Below, piece by piece: positions 44,198-55,175 of a stretch of DNA of 64,000 nucleotides. This stretch comes from Aricia agestis. Taxonomy: Eukaryota > Arthropoda > Insecta > Lepidoptera > Lycaenidae. The stretch is taken from contig NC_056428.1 of the NCBI RefSeq assembly GCF_905147365.1, forward strand, positions 35,011,001 to 35,075,000, in the 5' to 3' direction. The notes under the pieces were generated by a model, which was not told the origin of the DNA, made no database searches, and saw nothing but the letters and a program-made list of their open reading frames with translations. The position numbers were made by a program, and so were the translations under genes. Every line of letters begins with the position of its first letter. Within the stretch, counting starts at the first letter, position 1.

Positions 44198-46205
44198 ATC
44201 CAGATACGGGGAGCGACACCTGGAGCACGTGTTCCGTGCTCAACTTCGTGACAGAGTCCAACGCTCAGGAGAGGGACTGCAACAATGGGCGTTGGAAATT
44301 GAAAAACTGGTCAAGAAGGCACACCCAGGAGCCGATTCCAAGATGGTTGACTCGAACATTGTTCAAGCCTTTGTCGACAGAATCAGGGACCTGGAAGTCA
44401 GAGCTGCGGTGAGGCTACGTCACCACACCTCGCTTAAGGAAGCATTGGCGCATGCTTTGGAGGTCGAGGCTGTTCGGCGTGACATACGGCAGACCTATAA
44501 GATCCGCGAGGTCTCTGAAGAAGTCAAGGAGGTTAAGGCTCCTACAAAGAGAAGTTCTGGAGCCATGTGCTACAAGTGCGGCGAGAGGGGCCATCTTCAG
44601 CTCAACTGCCCACAGAAGGAGATTAAGGCCCCTACGAAGAGAAGTTCTGGAGCCATGTGCTACAAGTGCGGCGAGAGGGGCCATATTCAGCTCAACTGCC
44701 CGCAGAAGAAGAACCCAGAAGGCCAAGTAGCTCGATGGATTGAACAACTCCAGGAGTATGACTTCAAGACGGAACACCGCAGCGGAAAGGCACATGGGAA
44801 TACCGACGCACTTTCGCGAAGGCCGTGTTCGGAAGACTGCAAACATTGTGTTAAGCAGGAATCTAATGAAGTAACATTAAAGTTAACGAAAACAAGTCCT
44901 TTGGGCCCATGGGAGAATGATGCTATGAGGGAGGCTCAAGAAACAGATGACGACCTTCGGCACATCATCACATGGAAGAAACGGGGTGATGAAAAACCAA
45001 TCTGGAGTGAGGTTGCACCCACTGGCGCTGCCACTAAGGCGTGCTGGGCGCAATGGGACAGTCTGATACTTCAAAACGGAATACTCTACCGGAAATGGGA
45101 GAAGACCAACGGCAGAGAGTTCCATCTTCAGATAGTTGTCCCAAGAACGAGAGTACCGGATGTTCTCCGTGAAATGCATGATGGCGTATCAGGAGGTCAT
45201 CTAGGAGTAAAGAGGACGTTAACAAAAGTGCGAGAACGATTCTACTGGTTGCATTGCCGAGATGATGTGCAGGAGTGGTGCCGCAAATGTACTACTTGCG
45301 CTGCAGTAAAGGGACCACAGACCAGGAGCCGTGGGAACCTGCGGTTGTATAACGTTGGCGCACCGTGGGAACGAATTGCAGTTGACGTAGCTGGGCCATT
45401 TCCCGCGACGGAATCGGGGAACAAGTATTTTATGGTCGTCATGGATTACTTCACCAAATGGCCCGAAGTGTTCGCCATACCAAACCAAGAAGCTACAACA
45501 GTCGCTTCTAAGTTAGTCGAAGAAGTTATATCTCGGTTTGGTGTGCCTCTGGAAATCCATTCTGATCAGGGCAGGAATTTCGAATCGCAGTTCTTCCAGG
45601 AAGTGTGCAGAATTTTGGGAATGCATAAGACGAGGACCACAGCGTACCATCCACAGTCTGATGGAATGGTTGAGAGATTTAACCAGACCCTTGAGAGGCA
45701 TTTGGCGAAATTGGTAGATGACAAACAAAAGGATTGGGACAAGTACATACCACTCTTCCTTCTGTCGTACCGTACCGCCGAGCATGAGAGCATAAAAGCT
45801 ACCCCGGCGTATGTCAATTACGGTAGAGAACTACGAGTACCAGTAGACCTTTTGACAGGAGGATCACCGGAAGAACCAAAGACCGTACCAGATTATGTCT
45901 GCGATTTAAGGGAAAAGATGCGCTATATACACGCATTGGTTCGGGAAAATGGGTTACAGTCAAGTGAGAACATGAAGATCAGATACGACCGGAAATCGAA
46001 TACAAGCGGCTTCGAAGAAGGGTCACTGGTGTGGCTGCATAACCCAACTCGCCGAAAAGGCAAATCTCCAAAGTTGCAGACCAAGTGGGACGGCCCATAC
46101 AAAGTGGTTACCCGATTGAATAATGTGACTTACAGGATTCAAAAGCAAAAGAGGGACATTCAAAGTGGTACACATAGACCGTCTGGCGCGTTACCATGGC
46201 AGTAA
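44139..46205 (+). pseudogene. Fused Gag core - RNase H tail - integrase; PR and RT missing
   Basis: A 688-codon open frame. Residues 1-130 are the Gag core. Two CX2CX4HX4C zinc knuckles follow (C144/C147/H152/C157 and C174/C177/H182/C187) from an exact 90-bp tandem duplication. Right after the second knuckle (about residue 191, base 44709) the protein jumps to the end of RNase H (VARWIEQLQEYDF...TDALSRR), so protease, RT and most of RNase H are gone without loss of frame. The integrase looks intact: zinc finger H347/H354 with CRKCTTC, catalytic D416, D476 and E512 in perfect D,D-35-E spacing, and a GPY/F-like module near residues 625-670. The last 15 or so codons are off-frame; the expected C-terminal motif lies one frame over and would end at 46233. 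Integrase activity is plausible but untested, and expression is doubtful. Confidence 0.88.
44532..44711 (+). repeat. Exact 90-bp tandem duplication of the zinc-knuckle block
   Basis: Units 44532-44621 and 44622-44711 each encode 30 residues around MCYKCGERGH. They differ at only a few silent or conservative positions (Leu/Ile after GH). The second unit ends at the deletion junction. Confidence 0.9.
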
Positions 46206-46231
46206 CAATGATGCTCGGGACGAGTATCTCT

Positions 46232-46244
46232 AAGAGGGGAGTAG
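46232..46244 (+). other. Polypurine tract
   Basis: AAGAGGGGAGTAG immediately precedes the 3' LTR, where plus-strand DNA synthesis is primed in this class of element. Confidence 0.75.
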
Positions 46245-46880
46245 TGATACGGTACATGGTATACGGACACGTGGTCTATCTAGCGACAAACCAGCGAAGC
46301 TTACCGAGAGAGCACAGGCAACATAAATCCCCTACTCAATACTAGATGGCATCAGGTGCGCAAGTACATACTCGAACCTTCTAGAAAGGTCCAATGTTTG
46401 TTTACATGTTTACCGTTTATTTGTTAGCGTGTTTACGTGTTTTAATTTAGACCTTATGACTGAGTCCATAAGGTCTAAATTAAATTAAACTTACTGCACT
46501 TATCGTAAGGACGGCAGTTTTATTGTGGTACATGCCCGAGCCTCCTAGAAAGTTCCCACGGTTGTTTACTTGTTTACGTGAATCAGGAAATTTCTGGAAT
46601 TCGTCTCGCCATATAAAAGGAGCCGCAGGCAGGCCCGGCAAGTCAGTTCAATCTGAGCGATCTTCGAGGCGACAACAAGTGATCAATAGTGAGTGAACCA
46701 GTGAAACCTGCGACTTGGCTACGACCTAGGACAGTGATAGTGCTTAGTAATTGGACCTAGTGATTAGTGTTTGGACTTAGTGCTAAGTGTTGTGACCTAG
46801 TGTTTAGTGCAGTGTGAATAAAGTCTTCAAGAGAGTCACCAGGTCTTTCTCTCCAAATCCTCGAACCCTAGCACGTAACA
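46245..46880 (+). repeat. 3' LTR of the Ty3/gypsy element
   Basis: 636 bp, TGATACGG...CGTAACA. About 99.4% identical to the 5' LTR by eye, which implies a recent insertion. One base of the LTR hairpin and the third base of the LTR are changed. Confidence 0.95.
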
Positions 46881-47214
46881 ATACAATAAAATTAACAAAC
46901 AAAATTTATAAAACAAACGCTTAAGTACCTGCTACTATGGCGATTGAGCGACCAGAATCGGAAATGTGGACGCGAGAATTTCAATGATATTTTCGCGTTT
47001 TACTATTTTTCTTCAATGAAAATCTTCAAATTTTCAGCACTATGACACGTCTTTCACTTAAATTATTAATATTAATCACAGTAAAATATAGTTTTCACAT
47101 TGTAAAACTAAATTTAAGCAAATTGAAAATCTTTGTATTGTAAATTTTATGTCATAGAGTATTGATACAACAAAGGGACAAATGTCAAAAGACATGTCAA
47201 AGACATGTCAAAGA

Positions 47215-47590
47215 AAATTTCATTCACCTACGTTTCCCCATTTTTCGTCAAAAGGGATACCTACAAAGTTTTTGGCTCACGTATTAATATATAGAAAAGA
47301 TAATTTAAGAGTAACCTTGTCCTACAAATAAAACAATCCATATTTTAGGACCATCAAGTCAAAGTATGAAATCCTTACTATCTCTGTTAGCTACCACTTT
47401 CGAGATTTTTCGAAAATAAAAATGTTGTTCGTCTTATCAAAATGTAGCTACTCACAAAAAATTAGCTTGTTAATAATCACAAAAAATTTGTTCTAGGGCT
47501 CCCTGACCATAAACTGTATCACTGTGCAAAATTTCAATCACCTACGTTTCCGCATTTTTCGTCAAAAGGGATCCAAAGTTTTTCGCTTAC
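47215..47590 (+). repeat. Two fragments of the 'TTTTTCGTCAAAAGGGAT' repeat
   Basis: TTCACCTACGTTTCCCCATT...CGTCAAAAGGGATACC at 47220 and again at 47525. Other copies are at 2215-2310 (plus) and 55740-55850 (minus). Between them is sequence resembling the inverse of 16905-17050. Confidence 0.6.
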
Positions 47591-48139
47591 ATAGATTAAG
47601 GTTGAATTTCGACCATTGCGCGATCACTAGTATTAATAATAAAACAAAACATATTATATTATTAAATATTCTATTTTCTTGGCTATTAGTTATTACACTA
47701 CACGACAAAAACAATAAAAAATATGACTATTAGAAAAAACAGGATACTTACTTGATATTAAAAGTATTTTGACAAACGCCACGAAACAAATCTTTAAATT
47801 ATAAAAAAAGGAAACGAGCATAAGCGTCAAAAATCAATTTAACCTACCACTGACGCGGAAAACATTTATTTTAAGAAATTGTCCGCCAGGAAACCGGGTC
47901 TCAATATAAGGGTCTGTTAAAAAATATCTCGTAAGTTATGTTGAGTGGCCGCAGCCACTTGAGTTGAGGTTAAGCAGATTTCGGTATTCAGTATTGTAGC
48001 CTGTAGGTCATGTCCTTTGTTATATCGAAAACCTCTTACGATGCCTTGTTATCGTGAATTTTGAATACAACTTTATCGTCCTATACATTTTTAGGTAAAT
48101 GTTATTCGAAGCTAATAATATGATTAAAGGTATAACATA

Positions 48140-49735
48140 AATTATAAGCAAAAAACTTTTTGAAAAAAAGCTTTTATTTAAATACTTTAAAAAGAAGAAA
48201 ATAAATTTACCCTTCAAAATTCTAACTATTAAGTTATAACCACAATATATTATACAATTTGCATTATAATAAAAGCTTGTCGCGTGATTTGTTAATAATT
48301 GTAGTACCTAAGTGCCAATTTAACTGAGTAAACTGATATTATATTTTTTATTTTATTAAAGTAATTAATTATTGACAGATTGTTAAGTCTCGCGACAAGC
48401 TTTTATTATAATGCAAATTATATAATATATTGTGGTTGTAACTTAATAGTTAGAATTTTGAAGGGTAAATTTATTTTCTTCTTTTTAATTATTTAAATAA
48501 AAGCTTTTTTTTTAAAAGTTTTTTGCTTATAATTGATTTTTTGTTTTTTAGTTAAATCTCTGACTAGATTTCTTAAGTCTGCTTGATTGTAGTTTGTTTT
48601 GTTTCAAGAATTTGTTAAAATCTGATTAACTTCATTTAAGTCTTTAAGAAATCGTACTTACTTTATTTTACGACTAAAAATTAAATATCACTAAACAAAA
48701 ATGACCGGATTCAACCAGGCATTTTCTAATGCCCGACTGGTTTTGACTTGATATAACAAGACACGATACGACACGACACGACACGACACGATACGACACG
48801 ACACGGCACGATAGGACACTACATGACTTTTTAATTTACTCTCAATAAGACTTTTTGTTTGATACCCATATTGCAGAAGTTCTTCAAAAATAACTATATT
48901 CCCCTATCTTAAATGAGCTGCCATATTGGATGTAGAATGATATTACATTCGTTTCCGAGTTACTCTCAATAAGCCCTTTCATTTGATACCCATATTGCAG
49001 AACTCAGAAGTGCATTAAAAATAACTATATCCCTACCTACCTTGAATAAGACGCCATATTGGATGTAGAATGACATTACATTCGTTTCCAAGTTACTCTC
49101 ACTGAGCCCTTTCATTTGATACCCATATTGCAGAAGTGCATTAAAAATAACTATACCTCTATCTTGGATGAGCCGCCATATTGGATGTAGTATGACATTA
49201 CATTCGTTTCCGAGTTACTCTCAATAAGCCCTTTCATTTGATACCCATATTGCAGAACTCAGAAGTGCATTAAAAATAACTATATCCCTACCTACCTTGA
49301 ATAAGACGCCATATTGGATGTAGAATGACATTACATTCGTTTCCAAGTTACTCTCACTGAGCCCTTTCATTTGATACCCATATTGCAGAAGTGCATTAAA
49401 AATAACTATACCTCTATCTTGGATGAGCCGCCATATTGGATGTAGTATGACATTACATTCGTTTTCGAGTTACTCTCAAAAAGCCCTTTCATTTAATATC
49501 CATATTGTAGAACTGCATAAAAAATAACTATTTCGCCATCTTGGATGGTCAGCCATATTGGATTTAGAGTGATTTCACATACAATTTCATGTATTGTCAT
49601 TCAAACTAAACGTGCCCGCAAAATTTCAGCTCGATCGGTTAAATATATCTACTCCAAAATTGAGTTCCAAGATTTCACCCGAACATACATACTTACATAC
49701 ATACAGAGCAAGTTAAATAAAAGCTTTTAAAAATA
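48140..49735 (-). mobile_element. Composite repeat, long copy B
   Basis: Reverse-orientation copy of 28861-30670: palindrome (48145-48525), AATGCCCGACTGGTTTTGAC segment, about 14 CGACA units (48770-48830), then units of about 125 bp (TACATCCAATATGGCG inverse), ending AAGTTAAATAAAAGCTTTT. Within it a 251-bp stretch (49003-49253) is repeated almost exactly at 49254-49466. It lacks the LINE insertion of copy A. Confidence 0.75.
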
Positions 49736-50429
49736 TGTGATCGCAAAAGTGCTCACAAGCATTATTAAATATTTATCTTAATTGCAAAAGAGAACAGCAG
49801 CAGACCTAAAAAGGTCACAAAATGCAATTCCTCTCAAATCAATTCAGAAAATGAATTGTCAAAACTGTCAAACTAATGAATGTCAAATTAGCTAGTATGA
49901 ATTGAATGTGAATTACTAGAGTTATGAATAGCACACAAAGTGACAATTTTGCGATTTAAAAAATGTATCATATTAATCAGGGATGTTGCGGATCCCGATT
50001 TTTTCACTAATGCAGATGCGGATGTTTCGGATTCTGTATAAATAATATAGTGCGTACTCTTACTTGTATAAATGAAGAATAATTAAAACAATGAAAAAGT
50101 CATCACTACCACGTCAGGGTCACCAATGTCACAACTCACATGGTTGTATATGGATACAATATAAGTACATACAACAATGATACAACACCATAATTATATC
50201 ATCAGTCATCACGTTATGTCCTTATTTATTTGGTACATTACATAGCGATTTTAATAAAAAATATATACTTAATGTTGTTTCAAAATAAATATTTCAAGTA
50301 AGTACCACAAAATTGAACTTAAGTAACAAATTCAACCTTAACTCCAGAGCGTAAGGCACAAATTTGACATTAAATAATTTTATAAATAATGTAAAATTTG
50401 AAAACCCTGGTAAGTGGTACCCCTCTTAG

Positions 50430-50502
50430 GGCCGCGCTACACCGGAATGGCAGCGCTGAAAGTGCTCGCCTCGCCGCTGCCATTCCGGTGTAGCGCGGCC
50501 CT
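50430..50502. mobile_element. 73-bp PIF/Harbinger-like mini-MITE, copy 1
   Basis: Perfect 27-bp inverted arms beginning GGGCCGCGCTACACCGGAAT, a 19-nt spacer, flanked by TTA (50427-50429, 50503-50505). GGGCC ends with a TTA duplication fit PIF/Harbinger. Sequence identical to 51551-51623. Confidence 0.8.
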
Positions 50503-51431
50503 TAATTAATCAAAATACCCAAAAACAGCTGTGCAGTGTGCACATAATCTATACTAATATTATAAATGCGAAAGTATCTCTGTCTGCCTGTCTGTCTGTC
50601 TGTCTCGCTTTCACGCCAAAACTACTGAACTGATTGCAATGAAATTTTGTACATAGTTATTCTAGAGTCTGAGAAAGGACATAGGCTACATTTTGATGTG
50701 GGAAAATATCTTATTTCCATGAAAATATCGATGAAAATTAATTCGCATTGCGCGTGGCCAGCGCTCATCCCGGGGGTCCTGGGTTCGAGTCCCGCAGGCG
50801 GAACAAAAAGTTTTCAATGTTCCTGGGTCTTGGATGTGTATTAAAATAATATTTCAAAAATTTTAAATATATTTTATGTATAATATTATAAAAAATCCAG
50901 AAATATATCGATGCAATGAACATTTTAGTTCTAATACGATTCAACAGATGGCGTTTTATTTTTTACTTCATTGTAACATAGAACTAATCATACGAGTACT
51001 TATAATTAGTTATTATGTTTTTGTTTATAGTTTTTAATACGTTAAAATAATATGTTTAATAATATTATCACTTGGTATAATAATAATCAATCTATCTTAT
51101 CTTATAGAACTCCTACTGCATTTCTAATATAATATATTAGAAATGCATGCATTATGAATGAATGAATGAATGAATATACTTTATTGCGCACATCACAGTT
51201 ACAAACACACACATAAAATAAAGAACATATAAAATGAAGAGTTGACAACCGAAGGCGCTCTAAAATAAAGGAGTTCGAGTGTACCGTGTTGGCCTGTATT
51301 CCATCCAGAAAATATATCAATTCAATCAACATTTTAATTCTAATATATGAAAAGAGATGGCGTTTTATTTTTTACTTCATTATTGTAACAGAACTAATCA
51401 TACCTACTTTATTATATATTGTTTTTATTTA

Positions 51432-52315
51432 TAACTAGCTGTTGCCTGCGACTTCGTCCGCGTGGACTTTAGTTTATAGCGCGCGGTGTCAACAAAATTT
51501 GTGTCAAATTTAAAAACTTTTTAAAACCCCGGTAACTGGTACCCCTCTTAGGGCCGCGCTACACCGGAATGGCAGCGCTGAAAGTGCTCGCCTCGCCGCT
51601 GCCATTCCGGTGTAGCGCGGCCCTTAATTAATCAAAATACCCAAAAACAGCTGTGCAGTGTGCACATAATCTATACTAATATTATAAATGCGAAAGTATC
51701 TCTGTCTGTCTGTCTGTCTGTCAGTCTCGCTTTCACGCCAAACGCCAAAACTACCGAACTGATTGTAATGAAATTTTGTATACAGATAGTCTTAAGCCTG
51801 AGAAAGGACATAGGCTACTTTTTTACCGAAAAAAAGGGTTGTAAGGGGGTGAAAATGCATAAATTTGTTCAAATTAAGTTAGTTCCAACAATTCATAATA
51901 GATGGCGTGCGTCTTCTACATCGCGCTGACGCTTGCTCAAAAGTCTTTCTATAAGAGGTGGTATCATCTTCCATCTAAGTTTCGATTTTTTTCGATTGTT
52001 GATCTATTCTACGGTAGGTATTAAATAACTCAGTACTTTATCTGTGCAGTGACGTAACCTTAAACCTATCAATGATAAATAGTTTATGGGTAAAGTTGTG
52101 TAATTGGGGGGCTAAATAAGCTTTAAAATTTGGCATAAAATATAAAGTTTAATATAAAAAAATGAAATACTTATTGTGTGCACACTGGACAGCTGTATTG
52201 ATTTAAGGGGTACCAGGGTTTTTTTATAAAAGCATTTGACACCAATTTTGTTGACATCGCGCGCTATAAACTGAAGTCCACGCGGACGAAGTCGCGGGCA
52301 ACAGCTAGTATTAAA
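51432..52315. mobile_element. Element with about 120-bp inverted ends carrying the mini-MITE
   Basis: ACTAGCTGTTGCCTGCGACT, TCGTCCGCGTGGACTTTAGT at the left is repeated inverted at 52190-52315 together with the GGTACCCC region. The left arm holds the 73-bp mini-MITE; the right arm does not. The interior carries a (CTGT)n repeat block (51700-51720) and no protein domain I recognise. Confidence 0.6.
51551..51623. mobile_element. 73-bp PIF/Harbinger-like mini-MITE, copy 2
   Basis: Identical to 50430-50502, TTA on both sides (51548-51550, 51624-51626). The flanks are also shared (GGTACCCCTC left, AATCAAAATACCCAAAAACA right), so the copies arose by duplication of a larger element rather than two insertions. 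Confidence 0.8.
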
Positions 52316-52584
52316 TATACGCGATGGTTTGCTAGGTAACTAAAAAGAGTGAAATTATTATTTTTAACAAAAAATTAAAACCGACTTCTAAGGTAAAAAC
52401 AATAATAACATCCTTAAAATATGAACTAAAAAGTATTAAATAATTTTTCTTATCTAATAGTGCCTTTTTCCGAATTCGGCTAAACCTCAACTATTTCTGT
52501 ACTCAATCTTCATAATTTTGAAGTCGGTGCCAGTTCCAAAAGTTTCAAATATTCTGTCAGAGGACTGAAGATTCAGCTATCTGG

Positions 52585-53517
52585 TATATATGTTACGCTC
52601 AAAGACCGAAAACGCTGTTGCGCGTGTGCGCGTCTAAAGTCGGTCCTGCACCTGATCTCTCGCCAGCGCTCCATTGGGTTATGAGAGTAAAGAATAGTAC
52701 TCTTGTGTATTGCGCACACACTTGGGCACTATAAAATTACTCCTGCGTAACTGGCCTGGTTTCGTTGAAACCAGAGTGCTCTTGTGTATTGCGCACACAC
52801 TTAAGCACTATAAAATTACTCCTGCTTAACTGACCTGGTTTCATTGAAACCAGAGTGATCTTGTGTATTGCGCACACACTTGGGCACTATAAAATAACTC
52901 ATGCGTACCTGGCCTGATTTCATTGAAACCAAAGTGCTCTTGTGTATTGCGCACACACTTGGGCACTATAAAATTACTCCTGCTTAACTGGCCTGGCTTC
53001 ATTTAAACCAGAGTGCTTTTGTGTATTGCGCACACACTTGGGCACCATAAAACCACTCCTGCGTAACGTGCTCTTGTGTATTGCTCACGCACTTGGGCAC
53101 TATAAAATTACCCCTGCGTAACTGGCCTAGTTTCATTGAAACCAGAGTGCTCTTGTGTATTGCGCACACACTTGGGCGCTATAAAATTACTCCTGCGTAA
53201 CACGGCCTGGTTTCAGAACGCGTCGTGGCCGTTTTCATTAGGGCCACAACACGAATTCGCGTCGTGGCTGTTTTAAATGCTCAGAACGCGTCATGGTTTT
53301 ACTCGATTACCACAACGCGTTGTGGTCGAATAGCGCGTCAGCCACGACACGAATTTCGCTTTGTGGTATTTCTGTGATTACCAGAACGCGTCGTGGCCGT
53401 TTTCACTAGGGCCACGACACGAAATTCGCGTCGTGGCCGTTTCACTATTACCACAACGCGTTGTGAGCCATTTTTTCGCTCACTGAACGTTTTCGGTCTT
53501 TGAGCGTAACATATATA
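52585..53517. mobile_element. Inverted-repeat element filled with SINE-derived and GC-rich tandem repeats
   Basis: Perfect 30-bp ends starting TATATATGTTACGCTCAAAG (52585-52614) and inverted at 53488-53517. After a piece of SINE body (GTCGGTCCTGCACCTGATCT, 52641) come seven units of about 79 bp (starts near 52700, 52779, 52858, 52936, 53014, 53068, 53147), each matching the GTGCTCTTGTGTATTGCGCA part of the SINE at 58956-59327. From 53215 to 53470 comes a second array of ACGCGTCGTGGCCGTTTTCA-like units in both orientations. No transposase frame. Confidence 0.75.
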
Positions 53518-54836
53518 ATATGCACGGCCACGCGCATGCGTGGACGTGCACGGATTTATTTCTTTGACTACGTGGGTCAACGTTTCCACTGCCTATGTAC
53601 ACGCTTCCGTGTATCCCGCAAAGACTTCTATTTAAACTGATGTAGACATGCCATACGCACCAAATGTTCCGCCGTTCCAATAGAGCTAATTCACACCATT
53701 GCAGTCAGTCTTCACTGGCACGCTGTACGCGACGGTCGTATGCGAGTGTGTACGGTTAGGAAAGAAATTTTTAAAACAAACTTAGTTTTATTTTCAGATA
53801 CTAAATGTAATCAAAGGGCAAAATGCTATCTTGTGTTGTAGGATTTTGTAAAAAATTCACAAATAAATCTTCAGGGATTACCTTTTACAGCTGTAACTAT
53901 CATAATTGTTCACAATAGATGAATAATTTTTACCTGACTACAGCAAAGCAAGAAGTAAGAGTTAAGTATGTGTCTCTATCTCTCTCTCATGCTATGTATG
54001 TATGTATGTATGTATATATTACTGTTAATTTGCGTAAGCCAGTTAGAGTGCAGATTAACGCGGTATTCTGCAGATTATCTGGGTAAGTCAGTTAAAGTGC
54101 AAAAAATTGATTATATTCTTACATTACTAGATAATCTGCAGAATATCTAGGTAATCTGAAGACTACTGACCATGGATACGGTAAATTGCATAAAACAGGT
54201 TCTTGTTTGAATAAATGATATTATTTAGTTGTAGGTATAGGGATTATTGAATTTAATTTTTAGGACCTTAACAAAGGAATAAAATATTAAAATTTAAGTA
54301 ACTAAAGTATTACTGCACTGATAAAATGTAACAGATCAAATCAAATAGAAAAAAAAACAATAATAAACAGTCTAATGTTAGCCATACACGCAACGGTCTA
54401 CCGGAGAGGTCTACCTGCGCAGGTATGCCTGCTCAAGTAAATCGGAATGTGTGTGGGAATAGACCTGTGCAGTTGCTTGGACCTGCGCATTCGACCGGCG
54501 CGGCGCAAAATCGAGAATCAATTCTTTCGAATACCTGCAGGTGACCCCTTTCGGTAGACCGTAGCAAGTGTGGTAGCCATAAGGTTAACATGCTTAAGTC
54601 AAAATTTTTTAGGACATAGACGAAGGAAGAGTTCACAAAAGGGTGGTTTGATGATGGGAATCATGAGGAAATAAAAAAAATATCAACTAGCCAATTCCAT
54701 ACATTAAAACTAAGTTTTCTCGATATAATATTATATCGATTTTCGATAAATTATCGTGCTTATAAAAAGCACGATAATTGGGTTCCAGTAATAAAGCTTA
54801 TAGGTACAAGACCACTTTTAACCGCAGAGAAACGTT
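53518..54836. other. Intergenic DNA without identified genes
   Basis: Contains a short (TATG)n run near 54000 and an imperfect duplication of GATAATCTGCAGA-type motifs (54060-54150). A weak inverted pair CTACCGGAGAGGTC / GACCCCTTTCGGTAG lies at 54399-54557. Nothing else is supported. Confidence 0.4.
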
Positions 54837-55175
54837 TTTTTTTAATGAAATAAGGGGGCAAACGAGCAAACGGGTCACCTGATGGAAAGCAACTTCCGTC
54901 GCCCATGGACACTCGCAGCATCAGAAGAGCTGCAGGTGCGTTGCCGGCCTTTTAAGAGGGAATAGGGTAATAAGGGAGGGTAGGTAAGTGAAGGGAATAG
55001 GGGAGGGTAGGGAAGGGAATATGGTAGGGGATTGGGCCTCCGGTAAACTCACTCACTCGGCGAAACACAGCGCAAGCGCTGGTTCACGCCGGTTTTCTGT
55101 GAGAACGTGGTATTTCTCCGGTCGATCCGGCCCATTCGTGCCGAAGCATGGCTCTCCCACGTATATGTTTTATTC
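54837..55175 (-). mobile_element. CR1-type LINE 3' tail
   Basis: Minus-strand copy of the tail: GGGAGAGCCATGCTTCGGCA near 55155, then a run of CCCTACC/CCCTTCC repeats, CCATGGGCGACGGAAGTTGC and GCTCGTTTGCCCCCTTATTT, ending in A-rich sequence at 54837. Same family as 32210-32512, opposite orientation. Confidence 0.8.

Larger units (their letters stand above)
42534..46880 (+). mobile_element. Young Ty3/gypsy-type LTR retrotransposon with pol core deleted
   Basis: A complete LTR-to-LTR element of 4347 bp flanked by a 4-bp ATAC duplication (42530-42533 and 46881-46884). It has two 636-bp LTRs, a primer site matching the 3' end of insect tRNA-Leu two bases after the 5' LTR, and a polypurine tract next to the 3' LTR. 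The integrase type, the RNase H tail motif (TDALSRR) and the GPY/F-like module place it in Ty3/gypsy; the tRNA-Leu primer recalls mdg3-like lineages. The interior is only 3.1 kb because protease, reverse transcriptase and most of RNase H are absent. Gag is interrupted by a frameshift. It must depend on a full-length relative for replication. I see no env-like gene. Confidence 0.95.

Noticed and set aside
36440..50844. Four near-identical 65-codon frames (36440, 37018, 37352, 50647)
   Set aside because: They follow from recent duplication of a repeat and run into a SINE tail; no domain, and other members of the repeat do not keep the frame.
36375..51720. Regularly spaced repeats as a possible CRISPR-like array
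   Set aside because: The repeats are (CTGT)n tracts and duplicated eukaryotic interspersed repeats; no constant repeat with unique spacers, and the genome is an insect's.
54399..54557. Inverted pair CTACCGGAGAGGTC / GACCCCTTTCGGTAG as a MITE
   Set aside because: Match is too short and imperfect and no target duplication was visible.
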